From assembly GCF_011758765.1 (NCBI RefSeq), contig NZ_JAANOU010000001.1:2542001-2606000 (forward strand): a stretch of DNA of 64,000 nt, given 5' to 3'. Both the position numbers and the translations under genes were made by a program. Below the pieces are notes generated by a model. The model did not search any database. It saw only the letters and a list, made by a program, of their open reading frames with translations, and had not been told where the DNA came from. Source of the DNA: Amycolatopsis viridis. GTDB taxonomy: Bacteria; Actinomycetota; Actinomycetes; Mycobacteriales; Pseudonocardiaceae. This document shows positions 28,674 through 40,433 of the stretch, piece by piece; the first letter of the stretch is position 1; each line of letters begins with the position of its first letter.

Positions 28674-30254
28674 TCAGGGCGCCGGCTGCGGATCCCTCTT
28701 CAGCAGCAGAGGTGCCCTGCGCCACACGACGAGCACGGCCACGGCGACCACGACACCCGCGGCGAGGTAGGCCTGCGGCACGACGAACGAGCGGCCGTCG
28801 AACGTGCTGCCCGGCGGTGCGGCGAGGAACGCCAGCGCCACGCTGGCCACGGTGGCCGCGACGCGGAACCGGGACGTGCCCGCGGCGGCGGCGAGCGGGA
28901 TCACCGCCCACAGCAGCCACCACGGCTGCATCGCGACGTGCAGGATCATGAAGGCGCCCAGCGAGACGCCGAGCCCGATGATCGGCCGGTAGCGCCAGCG
29001 GAAGCTGTCCCACAGGAACTTCGCGGTGATCAGCCCGGCCAGCGCGATGCCGGCCAGCTGCAGGATCGACACCAGCGCGTTGGTGTGGTTGCCCAGGCCG
29101 AGCGCGATGCCCAGGACCCCGCCGAGGTTCGCGAGCTCGGCACTGGGGGAGATCCAGCTGCGCACCAGCCCCGGGGTGCCCAGCGCGCCGATCCAGCCGA
29201 AGCCGAGGCCGGTGCCCAGGCACACGGCGACCATGACGACGGCGAACACGCCGGTGAGCGCGGCGGCGGCGCGCAGCAGGTCGCTGATCCGGCCGCGCCA
29301 GCGGCGGGCGATCATGACACCGAAGAAGCCCAGTGCGATGACCGCGTTGATCTTCACCGCGGCGCCGAGCGTGATGACCGCCGCACCGAGCACGAGGAAC
29401 GGGATCTCGCCGTTGGCCAGGGGTGGCGGCGTGTCGCCGGTGAACCGGACCGGCAGCCGGCGGATACCCAGCTCCAGGCCGGCGACCATCAGGCCGATGC
29501 CGAGCGCCTCGTTGTGCGCGCCGGCGACCAGGTGGAACAGCACGAGCGGGTTGGCGGCCCCCAGCCACAGCGCGGTGGCCGGTTCGACGCCGAACCGCTG
29601 GGCCAGGCGGGGCAGGGCCCAGATGATGAGCGCGACGCCGGCCAGGGCGAGGGCGCGCTGCAGCAGCACCCCGGCGACGATGTCGTCCCCGGTGAGCCCG
29701 GAGATCCAGCTGCCGAGTTTGAGGAAGAGCGGGCCGTAGGGGGCCGGGGTCTCGCGCCACATGTTGGAGACACCGCTGGTGAGCGGATCGGCCACGCCGA
29801 GCGCCTGCGCCGGGCCCAGTTCGTACGGGTCCATGCCGCGGTGCACGATCTCGCTCTGCGCCAGGTAGCTGTAGACGTCGCGGGAGAACAGCGGTGGGAT
29901 GAACATCAGCGGCGTCAGCCACATGACCAGCGTGCGGGTCAGCTGGGCGCGGGTGGCCAGCCGCGGGCGCCCGGGCCGCGCGAACCGGCCCAGCAGCAGC
30001 CACCCGACGACGAGCATGCCCATCCCGGCGAAGCACATCGCCAGCGAGACGGTGGGGATGCGGGCGAACAGGCGGAGGACGGGGATGTCCTGGACCGGGT
30101 TGAGCACCGGGGCCGCGCCGGCGCCGAGCGAGCCCAGGGCGAGCAGCAGCGCGCCGACCGTGCCCAGCCGGCGCACGATGTCCAGGGCACGCAGTTCCCG
30201 CTGTTCCAGCGGCCCGGCCCCGGGAGGGTGCACCGGGGACGGCGGCGCCGCCAC
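28674..30254 (-). CDS. mptB: Alpha-(1->6)-mannopyranosyltransferase MptB-like
   Basis: 526 aa polytopic GT-C glycosyltransferase. The first periplasmic loop carries the acidic SRDVYSYLAQ motif typical of GT-C enzymes; about thirteen membrane segments follow. MptB elongates the alpha-1,6-mannan core of lipomannan using polyprenyl-phosphate mannose. GTG 30254 is chosen because GGAGG lies 7 nt upstream. It corresponds to M. tuberculosis Rv1459c, likewise divergent from sufR. Confidence 0.88.
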   Translation of the reverse strand: MAAPPSPVHPPGAGPLEQRELRALDIVRRLGTVGALLLALGSLGAGAAPVLNPVQDIPVLRLFARIPTVSLAMCFAGMGMLVVGWLLLGRFARPGRPRLATRAQLTRTLVMWLTPLMFIPPLFSRDVYSYLAQSEIVHRGMDPYELGPAQALGVADPLTSGVSNMWRETPAPYGPLFLKLGSWISGLTGDDIVAGVLLQRALALAGVALIIWALPRLAQRFGVEPATALWLGAANPLVLFHLVAGAHNEALGIGLMVAGLELGIRRLPVRFTGDTPPPLANGEIPFLVLGAAVITLGAAVKINAVIALGFFGVMIARRWRGRISDLLRAAAALTGVFAVVMVAVCLGTGLGFGWIGALGTPGLVRSWISPSAELANLGGVLGIALGLGNHTNALVSILQLAGIALAGLITAKFLWDSFRWRYRPIIGLGVSLGAFMILHVAMQPWWLLWAVIPLAAAAGTSRFRVAATVASVALAFLAAPPGSTFDGRSFVVPQAYLAAGVVVAVAVLVVWRRAPLLLKRDPQPAP

Positions 30255-30427
30255 CGCACCACCTCCGGTGCTCCGCTCACCCCATGTCACACAGAGAGGG
30301 TATCGGCGCCGTCCCGGGCTGCCGAGAAGGGCGGCCACGGCGACCGGCGGCACCGGCGCGGCGGCCGGGATCCGTGACCCCGGTCACGCCGAGTTGACCA
30401 CTCTTTGCCTCCCCGCCCGAAATACGA

Positions 30428-30442
30428 CACAATTATGTTGTG
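30428..30442. promoter_or_regulatory. Inverted repeat at the sufR start, probable SufR operator
   Basis: CACAA-TTATG-TTGTG spans 30428-30442 and its right arm overlaps the GTG start codon at 30440. A -10-like CACAAT (30428-30433) lies inside the repeat, with a TTGCCT at 30405-30410 as -35. SufR proteins are known to repress their own operon; this is the only inverted repeat at the promoter. Confidence 0.6.
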
Positions 30443-31207
30443 AAAAACAGCGGACCCCACTCCCACCAGGGCGGCGCCGGCCGTCCCGGTGACGGCGTGG
30501 CCGCTCAGGCCACCCCGGACGGGCGCACCCGGCACGAGGTCGCCCGCCTCCTGCTGGAGGACGGCCCGATGACGGCGGGCGTGGTCGCCGACCGGCTGGG
30601 CATCAGCCCGACCGCGGTGCGCCGTCACCTGGACGCGTTGCTGGCCGACGGGGAGGCCGAGACGCGGGACGCGCCCCGGCGCGGACCGCGTGGCCGGGGC
30701 CGCCCGGCCAAGCTCTTCCTGCTCACCGAGACGGGCCGCGCCCGGTTCGGGCACGCCTACGACGACCTCGCGGTCGCCGCCCTCCGCTTCCTCGCCGAAC
30801 ACGCGGGGGAGGAGGCCGTGCGGGCCTTCGCCGAGCGCCGGGCCGCCGGCATGGTGGAGCCGCACCGGGCCGCGATCACCGCAGCGGACGGCCCGGCCGG
30901 CCGCGCGGAGGCCCTGGCCGCCGCCCTGAGCAGGGAGGGTTACGCTGCGTCGGCCCGCCAGGTGGGCGCTCCGGCCACCGGTGCCGGCGCGCAGCTGTGC
31001 CAGCACCACTGCCCGGTCGCCCACGTCGCCGCTGAGTTCCCGCAGCTGTGCGAGGCGGAGACCGAGGCGTTCGCCGAGCTGCTGGGCACCCACGTCCAGC
31101 GGCTGGCGACCATCGCACGCGGTGACACCGTGTGCACCACCCACGTCCCAGCGGAGAATCCGCCGGGTCTGCAAGCGAAAGCTCCGGACGGAGGGAAACG
31201 CGAATGA
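30440..31207 (+). CDS. sufR: Fe-S cluster-sensing repressor of the suf operon
   Basis: 255 aa. Winged HTH at about residues 30-100 ([18 protein letters not shown]). C-terminal cluster-binding cysteines C187, C191 and C204 (LCQHHC and PQLCEAE). SufR with a bound cluster represses the operon; loss of the cluster de-represses it. GTG 30440 has no ribosome-binding site and sits at the predicted transcript start. TGA overlaps the sufB ATG. Confidence 0.92.
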   Translation: MKNSGPHSHQGGAGRPGDGVAAQATPDGRTRHEVARLLLEDGPMTAGVVADRLGISPTAVRRHLDALLADGEAETRDAPRRGPRGRGRPAKLFLLTETGRARFGHAYDDLAVAALRFLAEHAGEEAVRAFAERRAAGMVEPHRAAITAADGPAGRAEALAAALSREGYAASARQVGAPATGAGAQLCQHHCPVAHVAAEFPQLCEAETEAFAELLGTHVQRLATIARGDTVCTTHVPAENPPGLQAKAPDGGKRE

Positions 31208-32652
31208 CTGCCGCTGCCGAGCAGCGCAATCCCACCACAACGCCGCTGTCCCAGGAAGAGACCATCGAGTCCCTGGGCAACTACGCGTTCGGGTGGGCCG
31301 ACCCGGATGCCGCGGGGGCCAGCGCCCGCCGCGGGCTCAACACCGACGTCGTGGCCGACATCTCCGCCAAGAAGAACGAGCCGGAGTGGATGCTCGAGGC
31401 GCGCCTGAAGGCGCTGAAGCTCTTCGAGCGCAAGCCCATGCCGAACTGGGGCGCCGACCTGTCGGGGATCGACTTCGACAACATCAAGTACTTCGTGCGC
31501 TCCACCGAGCAGCAGGCCGCCAGCTGGGACGAGCTGCCCGAGGACATCAAGAACACCTACGACAAGCTGGGCATCCCGGAGGCGGAGAAGCAGCGCCTGA
31601 TCGCCGGGGTGGCCGCCCAGTACGAGTCGGAGGTCGTCTACCACAAGATCCGTGAGGACCTCGAGGCCCAGGGCGTCATCTTCCTGGACACCGACACCGG
31701 CCTCAAGGAGCACCCGGAGCTGTTCCAGGAGTACTTCGGCTCGGTCATCCCGGCCGGTGACAACAAGTTCTCCGCGCTGAACACGGCGGTGTGGTCCGGT
31801 GGGTCGTTCATCTACGTGCCGCCGGGCGTGCACGTGGACATCCCGCTGCAGGCGTACTTCCGGATCAACACCGAGAACATGGGCCAGTTCGAGCGGACCC
31901 TGATCATCGTCGATGAGGGTGCCTACGTGCACTACGTCGAAGGCTGCACCGCGCCCATCTACAAGTCCGACTCGCTGCACTCGGCCGTGGTCGAGATCAT
32001 CGTCAAGAAGGGCGGCCGCTGCCGCTACACGACGATCCAGAACTGGTCGAACAACGTCTACAACCTGGTCACCAAGCGCGCCAAGTGCGAAGAGGGCGCG
32101 ACCATGGAGTGGATCGACGGCAACATCGGCTCCAAGGTGACCATGAAGTACCCGTCGGTCTTCCTGATGGGCGAGCACGCCAAGGGCGAGGTCCTCTCGA
32201 TCGCGTTCGCCGGCGAGGGCCAGCACCAGGACGCCGGCGCCAAGATGGAGCACCTGGCGCCGCACACCTCCTCGACCATCGTGTCGAAGTCGGTGGCGCG
32301 CGGTGGCGGCCGCACCTCCTACCGCGGCCTGGTGAAGGTGGCCAAGCGGGCGCACCACTCCGCGTCCACCGTGAAGTGCGACGCGCTGCTGGTGGACACC
32401 ATCTCCCGCTCGGACACCTACCCCTACGTCGACATCCGCAACGACGAGGTGTCGATGGGCCACGAGGCCACGGTGTCCAAGGTCTCCGAGGACCAGCTGT
32501 TCTACCTGATGTCCCGCGGTCTCACCGAGGACGAGGCCATGGCGATGGTCGTGCGCGGGTTCGTCGAGCCCATCGCGCGCGAGCTGCCCATGGAGTACGC
32601 GCTCGAGCTGAACCGCCTGATCGAACTGCAGATGGAAGGAGCCGTCGGCTGA
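31204..32652 (+). CDS. sufB: Fe-S cluster scaffold subunit SufB
   Basis: 482 aa. Part of the SufBC2D scaffold complex that builds Fe-S clusters. The right-handed beta-helix core and SufB motifs such as [19 protein letters not shown] and VEGCTAPIY are clear. ATG 31204 follows CGGAGGG and overlaps the sufR stop by 4 nt; sufD begins 1 nt after its stop. Confidence 0.97.
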   Translation: MTAAAEQRNPTTTPLSQEETIESLGNYAFGWADPDAAGASARRGLNTDVVADISAKKNEPEWMLEARLKALKLFERKPMPNWGADLSGIDFDNIKYFVRSTEQQAASWDELPEDIKNTYDKLGIPEAEKQRLIAGVAAQYESEVVYHKIREDLEAQGVIFLDTDTGLKEHPELFQEYFGSVIPAGDNKFSALNTAVWSGGSFIYVPPGVHVDIPLQAYFRINTENMGQFERTLIIVDEGAYVHYVEGCTAPIYKSDSLHSAVVEIIVKKGGRCRYTTIQNWSNNVYNLVTKRAKCEEGATMEWIDGNIGSKVTMKYPSVFLMGEHAKGEVLSIAFAGEGQHQDAGAKMEHLAPHTSSTIVSKSVARGGGRTSYRGLVKVAKRAHHSASTVKCDALLVDTISRSDTYPYVDIRNDEVSMGHEATVSKVSEDQLFYLMSRGLTEDEAMAMVVRGFVEPIARELPMEYALELNRLIELQMEGAVG

Positions 32653-32653
32653 C

Positions 32654-33832
32654 ATGACGGTGGCTGCTGAGAACACCGCTGCCGCTGCGGAGGCCGTCGT
32701 CCCGGCGGCCTCCCGCGCGGAGCGCTTCACCGGGTACGACGTCGCCGCCTTCGAGGTCCCCAGCGGCCGCGAGGAGAACTGGCGCTTCACCCCGATGAAG
32801 CGCCTGCGCGGGCTGCACGACGGCACCGCGACGGCCTCCGGTGAGGTCAAGATCGACGTCGACGCCGCCCCCGAGGTGCGCGTGGAGACCGTCGGCCGCG
32901 AGGACGAGCGCCTGGGTCAGGCCGGCGTGCCGAGCGACCGGATCGCCGCGCAGGCGTACACCTCGTTCGCCGCGGCGACGCTGGTGACCCTGCCGAAGGA
33001 GACCCGCGCGTCCCGGCCGACCGTGCTGCGGCTGACCGGGCCGGGCGAGGGCAACACCGCCTACGGGCACGTGCAGGTGCGCGCCGAGGCCTACGCCGAG
33101 GGCGTGGTCGTGCTCGACCACCTCGGCTCCGGCACCTACGCCGACAACGTCGAGTTCGTCGTCGGCGAGGGCGCGAAGCTCACCGTGGTCAGCGTCCAGG
33201 ACTGGGCCGACGACGCCGTGCACGTCTCCGAGCAGCACATCCGGCTCGGCAAGGACTCCACGGTCAAGCACATCGTCGTCACCCTGGGCGGCGACCTGGT
33301 GCGGGTGTCGCCCACCGCGAGCTTCGCCGACCGCGGCGGCGACGTGGAGATGCTGGGCCTGTACTTCGCCGACGCCGGCCAGCACCAGGAGCACCGCCTG
33401 TTCGTCGACCACGCGGTCCCGTACTGCAAGTCGAACGTGATGTACAAGGGCGCGCTGCAAAGTGATGGCCGCTCACAGGAGGCTCATACCGTGTGGATCG
33501 GCGACGTGCTGATCCGGGCCGCGGCCGAGGGCACCGAGACCTACGAGCTCAACCGCAACCTGGTGCTCACCACCGGTGCGCGGGCCGACTCGGTGCCGAA
33601 CCTGGAGATCGAGACCGGTGAGATCGCCGGTGCCGGGCACGCGAGCGCCACGGGAAGGTTCGACGACGAGCAGTTGTTCTACCTCCAGTCGCGCGGGATC
33701 GAGGAGGAGCAGGCGCGGCGGCTGGTCGTCCGCGGCTTCTTCCACGAGATCCTGATGAAGATCGACGTCCCGGAGGTCCGCGAGCGCCTGACCCAGGCGA
33801 TCGAGGCCGAACTCGAAGCCGTCGGCAGCTGA
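32654..33832 (+). CDS. sufD: Fe-S cluster assembly protein SufD
   Basis: 392 aa paralogue of SufB. The N-terminal EENWRFTPMKRL motif and C-terminal ATGRFDDEQLFYLQSRGI are family signatures. It forms the SufBCD complex. ATG 32654 follows sufB directly. Confidence 0.96.
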   Translation: MTVAAENTAAAAEAVVPAASRAERFTGYDVAAFEVPSGREENWRFTPMKRLRGLHDGTATASGEVKIDVDAAPEVRVETVGREDERLGQAGVPSDRIAAQAYTSFAAATLVTLPKETRASRPTVLRLTGPGEGNTAYGHVQVRAEAYAEGVVVLDHLGSGTYADNVEFVVGEGAKLTVVSVQDWADDAVHVSEQHIRLGKDSTVKHIVVTLGGDLVRVSPTASFADRGGDVEMLGLYFADAGQHQEHRLFVDHAVPYCKSNVMYKGALQSDGRSQEAHTVWIGDVLIRAAAEGTETYELNRNLVLTTGARADSVPNLEIETGEIAGAGHASATGRFDDEQLFYLQSRGIEEEQARRLVVRGFFHEILMKIDVPEVRERLTQAIEAELEAVGS

Positions 33833-33874
33833 AGCCCTCCCCTTCCACCACGAGAGACAGAGACGAACGAGGCC

Positions 33875-35978
<2,104 letters not shown>

Positions 35979-36422
35979 GTGAACCTGGAGAGCATGTACC
36001 AGGAGATCATCCTGGACCACTACAAGAACCCGCACGGCCACGGCCTGCGGGAGCCCTTCGACGCCGAGTCGTTCCAGGTCAACCCGACCTGCGGGGACGA
36101 GATCACCCTCCGGCTCAAGGTCGAGGGCGACAAGGTCGCCGACGTCTCCTACGAGGGGCAGGGCTGCTCGATCAGCCAGGCGTCCGCGTCGGTGCTGACC
36201 GATCTGGTGACCGGGCACACCGTCGGTGAGGCGCTGTCCACGATGGACACCTTCGTGGCGATGATGCAGAGCCGGGGCCAGATCGAGCCGGACGAGGATG
36301 TGCTGGAGGACGCGGTCGCCTTCGCCGGGGTGTCGAAGTACCCGGCGCGAGTGAAGTGCGCCCTGCTGGGCTGGATGGCGTTCAAGGATGCGCTGACCCG
36401 CACGAACGGAGCCGTGAAGTGA
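35979..36422 (+). CDS. sufU: Zinc-dependent sulfurtransferase SufU
   Basis: 147 aa. Ligands C38, D40, C63 and C127 match the SufU zinc site, and the extra loop distinguishes it from the IscU scaffold. Accepts persulfide sulfur from SufS. GTG 35979 abuts the sufS stop; TGA overlaps the sufT GTG. Confidence 0.95.
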   Translation: MNLESMYQEIILDHYKNPHGHGLREPFDAESFQVNPTCGDEITLRLKVEGDKVADVSYEGQGCSISQASASVLTDLVTGHTVGEALSTMDTFVAMMQSRGQIEPDEDVLEDAVAFAGVSKYPARVKCALLGWMAFKDALTRTNGAVK

Positions 36423-36808
36423 GCGAGGAGCAGACGCGCGAGGGCCGCACCGCGGCGGACCTGCCGGAGCAGGCGCAGCCGGCCGCGGACGTGGCCAAGA
36501 TCGAGGACATCGAGGAGGCCATGCGGGACGTCGTGGACCCCGAGCTCGGCATCAACGTGGTCGACCTCGGGCTGGTCTACGACATCCGGGTGGAACCGGA
36601 CAACACCGCGACCCTCGACATGACGCTGACGTCGGCGGCCTGCCCGCTGACCGACGTGATCGAGGACCAGACGGCGTCGGTGCTGGTCGGCCAGGCCGGT
36701 GTGGTCAAGGACTTCCGGATCAACTGGGTCTGGATGCCGCCGTGGGGCCCGGAGAAGATCACCGACGACGGCCGGGAGCAGCTCCGCGCCCTCGGGTTCA
36801 CCGTCTAG
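36419..36808 (+). CDS. sufT: Fe-S assembly accessory protein SufT (MIP18/DUF59)
   Basis: 129 aa. MIP18 motif VVDPELGINVVDLGLVYDI and conserved cysteine in SAACPLTDVI. SufT helps maturation of Fe-S proteins under high demand. GTG 36419 overlaps the sufU stop by 4 nt. Last gene of the suf operon. Confidence 0.94.
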   Translation: MSEEQTREGRTAADLPEQAQPAADVAKIEDIEEAMRDVVDPELGINVVDLGLVYDIRVEPDNTATLDMTLTSAACPLTDVIEDQTASVLVGQAGVVKDFRINWVWMPPWGPEKITDDGREQLRALGFTV

Positions 36809-36821
36809 ATCCGCATCGGCG

Positions 36822-36878
36822 GCACACCGCCGCCGCGGCCGGGCCCGTTCGGGTACTCCGGCTGCGGCGGCGGTGTGC
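36822..36878. terminator. Bidirectional terminator after the suf operon
   Basis: A perfect 15-bp GC-rich stem (36822-36836 with 36864-36878) with a 27-nt loop lies between the convergent sufT and EAL-GGDEF genes, 14 nt after the sufT stop. Confidence 0.75.
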
Positions 36879-36923
36879 TGCGTGCGGCCCGTGATCCCCT
36901 CGTAGCAGCCGGCGTATAACGAC

Positions 36924-38627
36924 CTATACGGCGCGGCTCAAGCCGGCCGCAGACCGGTCGCGCTGTTCCGGCAACGCGTGCCGCGACCGGCCGCGCAGCA
37001 CTTCGACCCGCTCGGAGCCCGGCCGGCCCAGCACCCAGCTCGACCCCGGCACCGCCTTCGCCCGCTTCTTCAGGGGTGCCAGCAGCCGGGACGCCTCCCG
37101 GTACGACTCGATCGTCGCCGTCGCGCACACCAGCGTCGCCAGCGACACCGTCACCGGCATGCCTTCGGCCGACCACGGCACGTCCAGCAGTGCCCCGGCG
37201 ATCGTGCCGATCTCCGCGACGTCGCAGGCGATCAGGAAGTCGTCCCCGCCGACGTGGCTCACCACCATCCGCGGCAGGCGGGCCGCCAGGTCCGTGAGGG
37301 CCCGCCCGATCGCGCGGATCAGGTCGTCCCCGGCGGCGAAACCCGCGTTGTCGTTCACCGCCTTGAACGAGTCGACGTCCAGCCAGGCCGCCACGAACGC
37401 CTCCCGGCCGGCGATCCGGCGGTCCACGTCCCGCGCCACCGTGTCGCTGCCGGGCAGCCGGGTCAGCGGGTTCAGCGCGGCCGCTTCCTCGACCTTGGCC
37501 TCGGCCACCCCGCGCACCACCTCGGTCACCAGCACCACACCCAGGCAGCGGCCCGCGTCGTCGACCACCACCACGTCGTCGCCGGTGCGGCCCCAGTCGG
37601 CGTCGGTCACCAGTTCCAGCAGCTCCAGGGCCCCCGCATCGGCGTGGATCGTGTGCGGGCTGTCCGCCAGCCGTTCCGCGCTGCGCCTGGCGTGCAGCGC
37701 GTGCCCGTACGGGCCGGTGACCGAGACCAGGAACCGGGTGCGGTCGATCGACCACCGCGGGCGCCCGTCGGGGCCGATCCCGACGATCCCGGTGGGCGCG
37801 TCCGCGGCGGCGAGCGCGGAGCGCACGTCGTCGCAGGTCGCGTCGTGCGGCAGGGTGCTGGCCGGGCGCAGGAAGTCCCGCACCCGCGGGGTGCTCAGCG
37901 GTCCCGGCACCACGCGTTCCCCGGGGTCGGGGATGGCCGGGGTGAGCAGGTGCCCGAGGCTCACCCCGGCCCGGGCCGGCGCGAACAGGTTGCCCTGGGC
38001 GATGCGCACTCCCAGCCGCCGCACCGCCCCCAGCTGGGCCTCGGTCTCGATGCCGGTCGCCACCAGCCGCGCGTTGCGGCGGGCGGCGAAGTGCAGCAGC
38101 GATTCCACGACCGCCACCGAACCGGCGTCGCCGGGCAGCCCGCGCAGCACGCTGTGGTCCAGTTTCAGGACATCCACCGGCGCCGCGGCGAGCAGCGCGA
38201 ACGGCAGGTCCCCGCGCCCGAGACCGTCCAGCGCCAGCCGGAACCCCAGCTCGCGCAGCCGCGTCAGGCCGGCGAGCAGCTGCTCGGGCGGGACCGAGCA
38301 GAACGGCGGGCCGATCTCCAGCACCACCTCGCGCGGCCGCTTGCCGGTGCGCGCGAGGGCGTCCAGCAGCGGATCCACCGCCGGGGCCGCCGCGGTGGCC
38401 GCGGTCAGGTTCAGGTGCACCGGCAGCAGCGTCTGCTGGTCGGCCTCGGTGCGCACCGCCTCGCAGGCCAGCGCGAGGTCGGTCTCGACCAGACGCTGTT
38501 CGCGGCGTGCGGTGTCGAGCAGGTCGTGCACGGACCCCTCGGCGGGGCGGGCCAGCGCTTCGAGCGCGACCATACCGCCGGTGTGCAGGCTGTAGAGCGG
38601 CTGGAAGGCGAACCGGACTGGGCGCAC
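36924..38627 (-). CDS. EAL-CBS-GGDEF protein, probably with a degenerate EAL domain
   Basis: 567 aa, soluble. Residues about 1-235 are EAL-like with ALEALAR, but the second acidic motif reads LEIGPPF and the usual DDFG reads LDGLG, so metal ligands are lost. A CBS-like pair is at about 250-380 (SIDRTRFL, VVVVDDAGRCLGVVLV). The C-terminal GGDEF domain (about 395-530) has LDVDSFKAVND and a GGDDF signature. It is probably a c-di-GMP sensor/effector or a weak cyclase. GTG 38627 follows GGAAG. Divergent from the dGTPase gene. Confidence 0.85.
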   Translation of the reverse strand: MRPVRFAFQPLYSLHTGGMVALEALARPAEGSVHDLLDTARREQRLVETDLALACEAVRTEADQQTLLPVHLNLTAATAAAPAVDPLLDALARTGKRPREVVLEIGPPFCSVPPEQLLAGLTRLRELGFRLALDGLGRGDLPFALLAAAPVDVLKLDHSVLRGLPGDAGSVAVVESLLHFAARRNARLVATGIETEAQLGAVRRLGVRIAQGNLFAPARAGVSLGHLLTPAIPDPGERVVPGPLSTPRVRDFLRPASTLPHDATCDDVRSALAAADAPTGIVGIGPDGRPRWSIDRTRFLVSVTGPYGHALHARRSAERLADSPHTIHADAGALELLELVTDADWGRTGDDVVVVDDAGRCLGVVLVTEVVRGVAEAKVEEAAALNPLTRLPGSDTVARDVDRRIAGREAFVAAWLDVDSFKAVNDNAGFAAGDDLIRAIGRALTDLAARLPRMVVSHVGGDDFLIACDVAEIGTIAGALLDVPWSAEGMPVTVSLATLVCATATIESYREASRLLAPLKKRAKAVPGSSWVLGRPGSERVEVLRGRSRHALPEQRDRSAAGLSRAV

Positions 38628-38729
38628 GGACCGATCTTCCTGGTGAGGTGGCTCCGGTGAAAGAGATGTTCACGGATGTTCACCTCCGGTGTGCACGCCG
38701 TATGCCCCCACCGGGTGTCCCCGGACCGA

Positions 38730-38735
38730 TACGGT
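38730..38735 (+). promoter_or_regulatory. -10 box of a leaderless promoter (dGTPase-like gene)
   Basis: TACGGT ends 7 nt before the ATG at 38743. Confidence 0.5.
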
Positions 38736-38742
38736 GATGCGC

Positions 38743-40299
38743 ATGGAACTCGATCCGCGGATGCTGCGCCGGGAGAACGCCAGGGAACCGGCCTGGTCCG
38801 ATCTGGCCGACAACCCGTTCCGGGCCGACCGGGACCGGATCGTGGTGTCGCCGTTCTTCGCCCGGCTCGGTGGCGTGACCCAGGTCGTGAGCGCCGCCGG
38901 GTCCGGTCTGCTGCACAACCGCCTCACGCACAGCCTCAAGGTCGCCCAGGTCGCCCGCGCGATCTCGGAGCGGCTGCTGTCCGCGGTCGACTCGGCCGAG
39001 CTGATCGGCAAGCTCGGCGGGCTGGACCCGGACGTGGCCGAGGCCGCCGCGCTGGCCCACGACCTGGGGCACCCGCCGTTCGGGCACCTGGGGGAGCAGG
39101 TGCTGGACCGCATCGCCCGCCACCGGTTCTCGCTGCCCGACGGGTTCGAAGGTAACGCGCAGACGTTCCGGATCATCACCACCACGGACGTGCGCGGCCC
39201 CGCGGCCGTCGGCCTCGACCTCACCGCGGCGGTGCGGGCGGCGGTCCTGAAGTACCCGTGGGCCCGGCTGCACTGGCCCGACCCGCACCCGTCCGCGATG
39301 CGGATCCCGCCCCGCGGCGCCGCCGAACCGGACGAGGCACCCGGTACCGGGTCGAGCAAGTTCTCCGCGTACTGCACCGAACTGGATGACGTCGTGGCGG
39401 CGCGCCGGTCGTTCGCGGGCCGGATCGAACCGTGGCAGCAGACCGTCGAGGCGTCGGTGATGGACACCGCCGACGACCTCGCCTACGCGATCCACGACAT
39501 CCAGGACTTCCACCGCATCGGGGTGCTGCAGCACGCGCCGGTCGCGGCCGAGCTGGGGGAGTGGCTGGACCACGCCCTCGACCTGGCCGCGCTCGACAAC
39601 GCCACGCTCGCGGCGCAGATCCGCCGCCCGGGCCGCTCGCTGGAGCAGCTGCGACGGCGCATGCACGCCAAGGACGCGTGGATCGTCGACGACGACGCCT
39701 TCGCCCACGCCGTGTCCCGGATCCGGGCCGAACTTGTCGACGGCCTGCTCGCCACCCCGTTCGACGGGTCGATCGAGGCCGAGCAGACCACGGCGGCGTT
39801 CTCCGCGCAGTGGACGCACCGGCTGGTGGATGGCGTGGTCGTGCTGCCGACGCCGTCCACCCGGGCCGGGCACGTGTCGTTGCGGCCGGCGCAGTGGCAC
39901 GAGGTGCAGGTGCTCAAGTTCGTGCACCGCAGGTTCGTGCTGCTGCGGCCGGAACTGGCGCTGCACCAGCGGGGGCAGGCTTCGTTGCTGACCACGCTCG
40001 TGGACGCCCTGGACGCGTGGCTCGGCGACCGGGACGAGGTGTCCCGGCTGCCCCGGCGGCTGCACGACCTGGTCGAGCTGGCGCAGTCGGAGTTCGAGGA
40101 CCTGGCCCGCAACGCGCCCGAGCTGCTGGTCGGAGCCACCGGCGAGCCGGTGACCGGTGCGGACGCGGTACGCAGCCTGGCCCGGCGCCGCGCGGTGATC
40201 GACTTCGTGTCCTCGCTGACCGACAAGCAGGCGGTCACCCTGCTGGACGCGCTGTCGGGCCGGTCCGCGCAACCCTGGTCGGACTCCTTCGTGCTGTAG
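38743..40299 (+). CDS. Deoxyguanosinetriphosphate triphosphohydrolase-like HD protein
   Basis: 518 aa. HD-domain metal site H63, H106-D107 and D245 (HNRLTHSLK, LAHDLGHPPFGHLG, DTADDLAYAIHD). It should cleave dNTPs to deoxynucleoside and triphosphate, controlling dNTP pools. ATG 38743 is chosen because the -10 box ends 7 nt before it; ATG 38737 is also in frame. A short hairpin follows the stop. Confidence 0.92.
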   Translation: MELDPRMLRRENAREPAWSDLADNPFRADRDRIVVSPFFARLGGVTQVVSAAGSGLLHNRLTHSLKVAQVARAISERLLSAVDSAELIGKLGGLDPDVAEAAALAHDLGHPPFGHLGEQVLDRIARHRFSLPDGFEGNAQTFRIITTTDVRGPAAVGLDLTAAVRAAVLKYPWARLHWPDPHPSAMRIPPRGAAEPDEAPGTGSSKFSAYCTELDDVVAARRSFAGRIEPWQQTVEASVMDTADDLAYAIHDIQDFHRIGVLQHAPVAAELGEWLDHALDLAALDNATLAAQIRRPGRSLEQLRRRMHAKDAWIVDDDAFAHAVSRIRAELVDGLLATPFDGSIEAEQTTAAFSAQWTHRLVDGVVVLPTPSTRAGHVSLRPAQWHEVQVLKFVHRRFVLLRPELALHQRGQASLLTTLVDALDAWLGDRDEVSRLPRRLHDLVELAQSEFEDLARNAPELLVGATGEPVTGADAVRSLARRRAVIDFVSSLTDKQAVTLLDALSGRSAQPWSDSFVL

Positions 40300-40306
40300 C
40301 GGCAGG

Positions 40307-40321
40307 CAGCACCGCGTGCTG
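40307..40321 (+). terminator. Short hairpin after the dGTPase-like gene
   Basis: CAGCAC-CGC-GTGCTG begins 8 nt after the stop codon: 6-bp stem, 3-nt loop, no U-tract. Confidence 0.5.
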
Positions 40322-40365
40322 GGTGAGGACGGTCACCGCGGGGAAAACGGCTGGACGGTGATCCG

Positions 40366-40371
40366 TACACT
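40366..40371 (+). promoter_or_regulatory. -10 box before the ABC-F leader reading frame
   Basis: TACACT ends 6 nt before a GTG at 40378, giving a transcript that would start at or next to that codon. Confidence 0.55.
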
Positions 40372-40377
40372 GGACTC

Positions 40378-40398
40378 GTGGACGTCCAGTTGGAGTAG
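40378..40398 (+). CDS. Candidate leaderless leader peptide of the ABC-F gene
   Basis: A seven-codon frame reads VDVQLE and stop. Its GTG coincides with the predicted transcription start. It ends 3 nt before two overlapping GC-rich hairpins and 74 nt before the ABC-F start. Several ABC-F genes in other bacteria are known to be controlled by translation-dependent attenuation at a short leader frame; here this is inferred from layout only. Confidence 0.45.
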   Translation: MDVQLE

Positions 40399-40401
40399 CT
40401 C

Positions 40402-40433
40402 CGGGCCCGGCCCCGCCAGACCCGGCGGGCCCG
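40402..40433 (+). terminator. Candidate attenuator with alternative hairpins
   Basis: CGGGCCCG at 40402-40409 can pair with CGGGCCCG at 40426-40433. The alternative CCCGCC (40412-40417) with GGCGGG (40424-40429), loop AGACCC, uses part of the same right arm, so the two stems exclude each other. No U-tract follows. Confidence 0.45.

Noticed and set aside
36924-38627. Active c-di-GMP phosphodiesterase
   Set aside because: Key EAL-domain acidic residues are replaced (LDGLG and EIGPPF).
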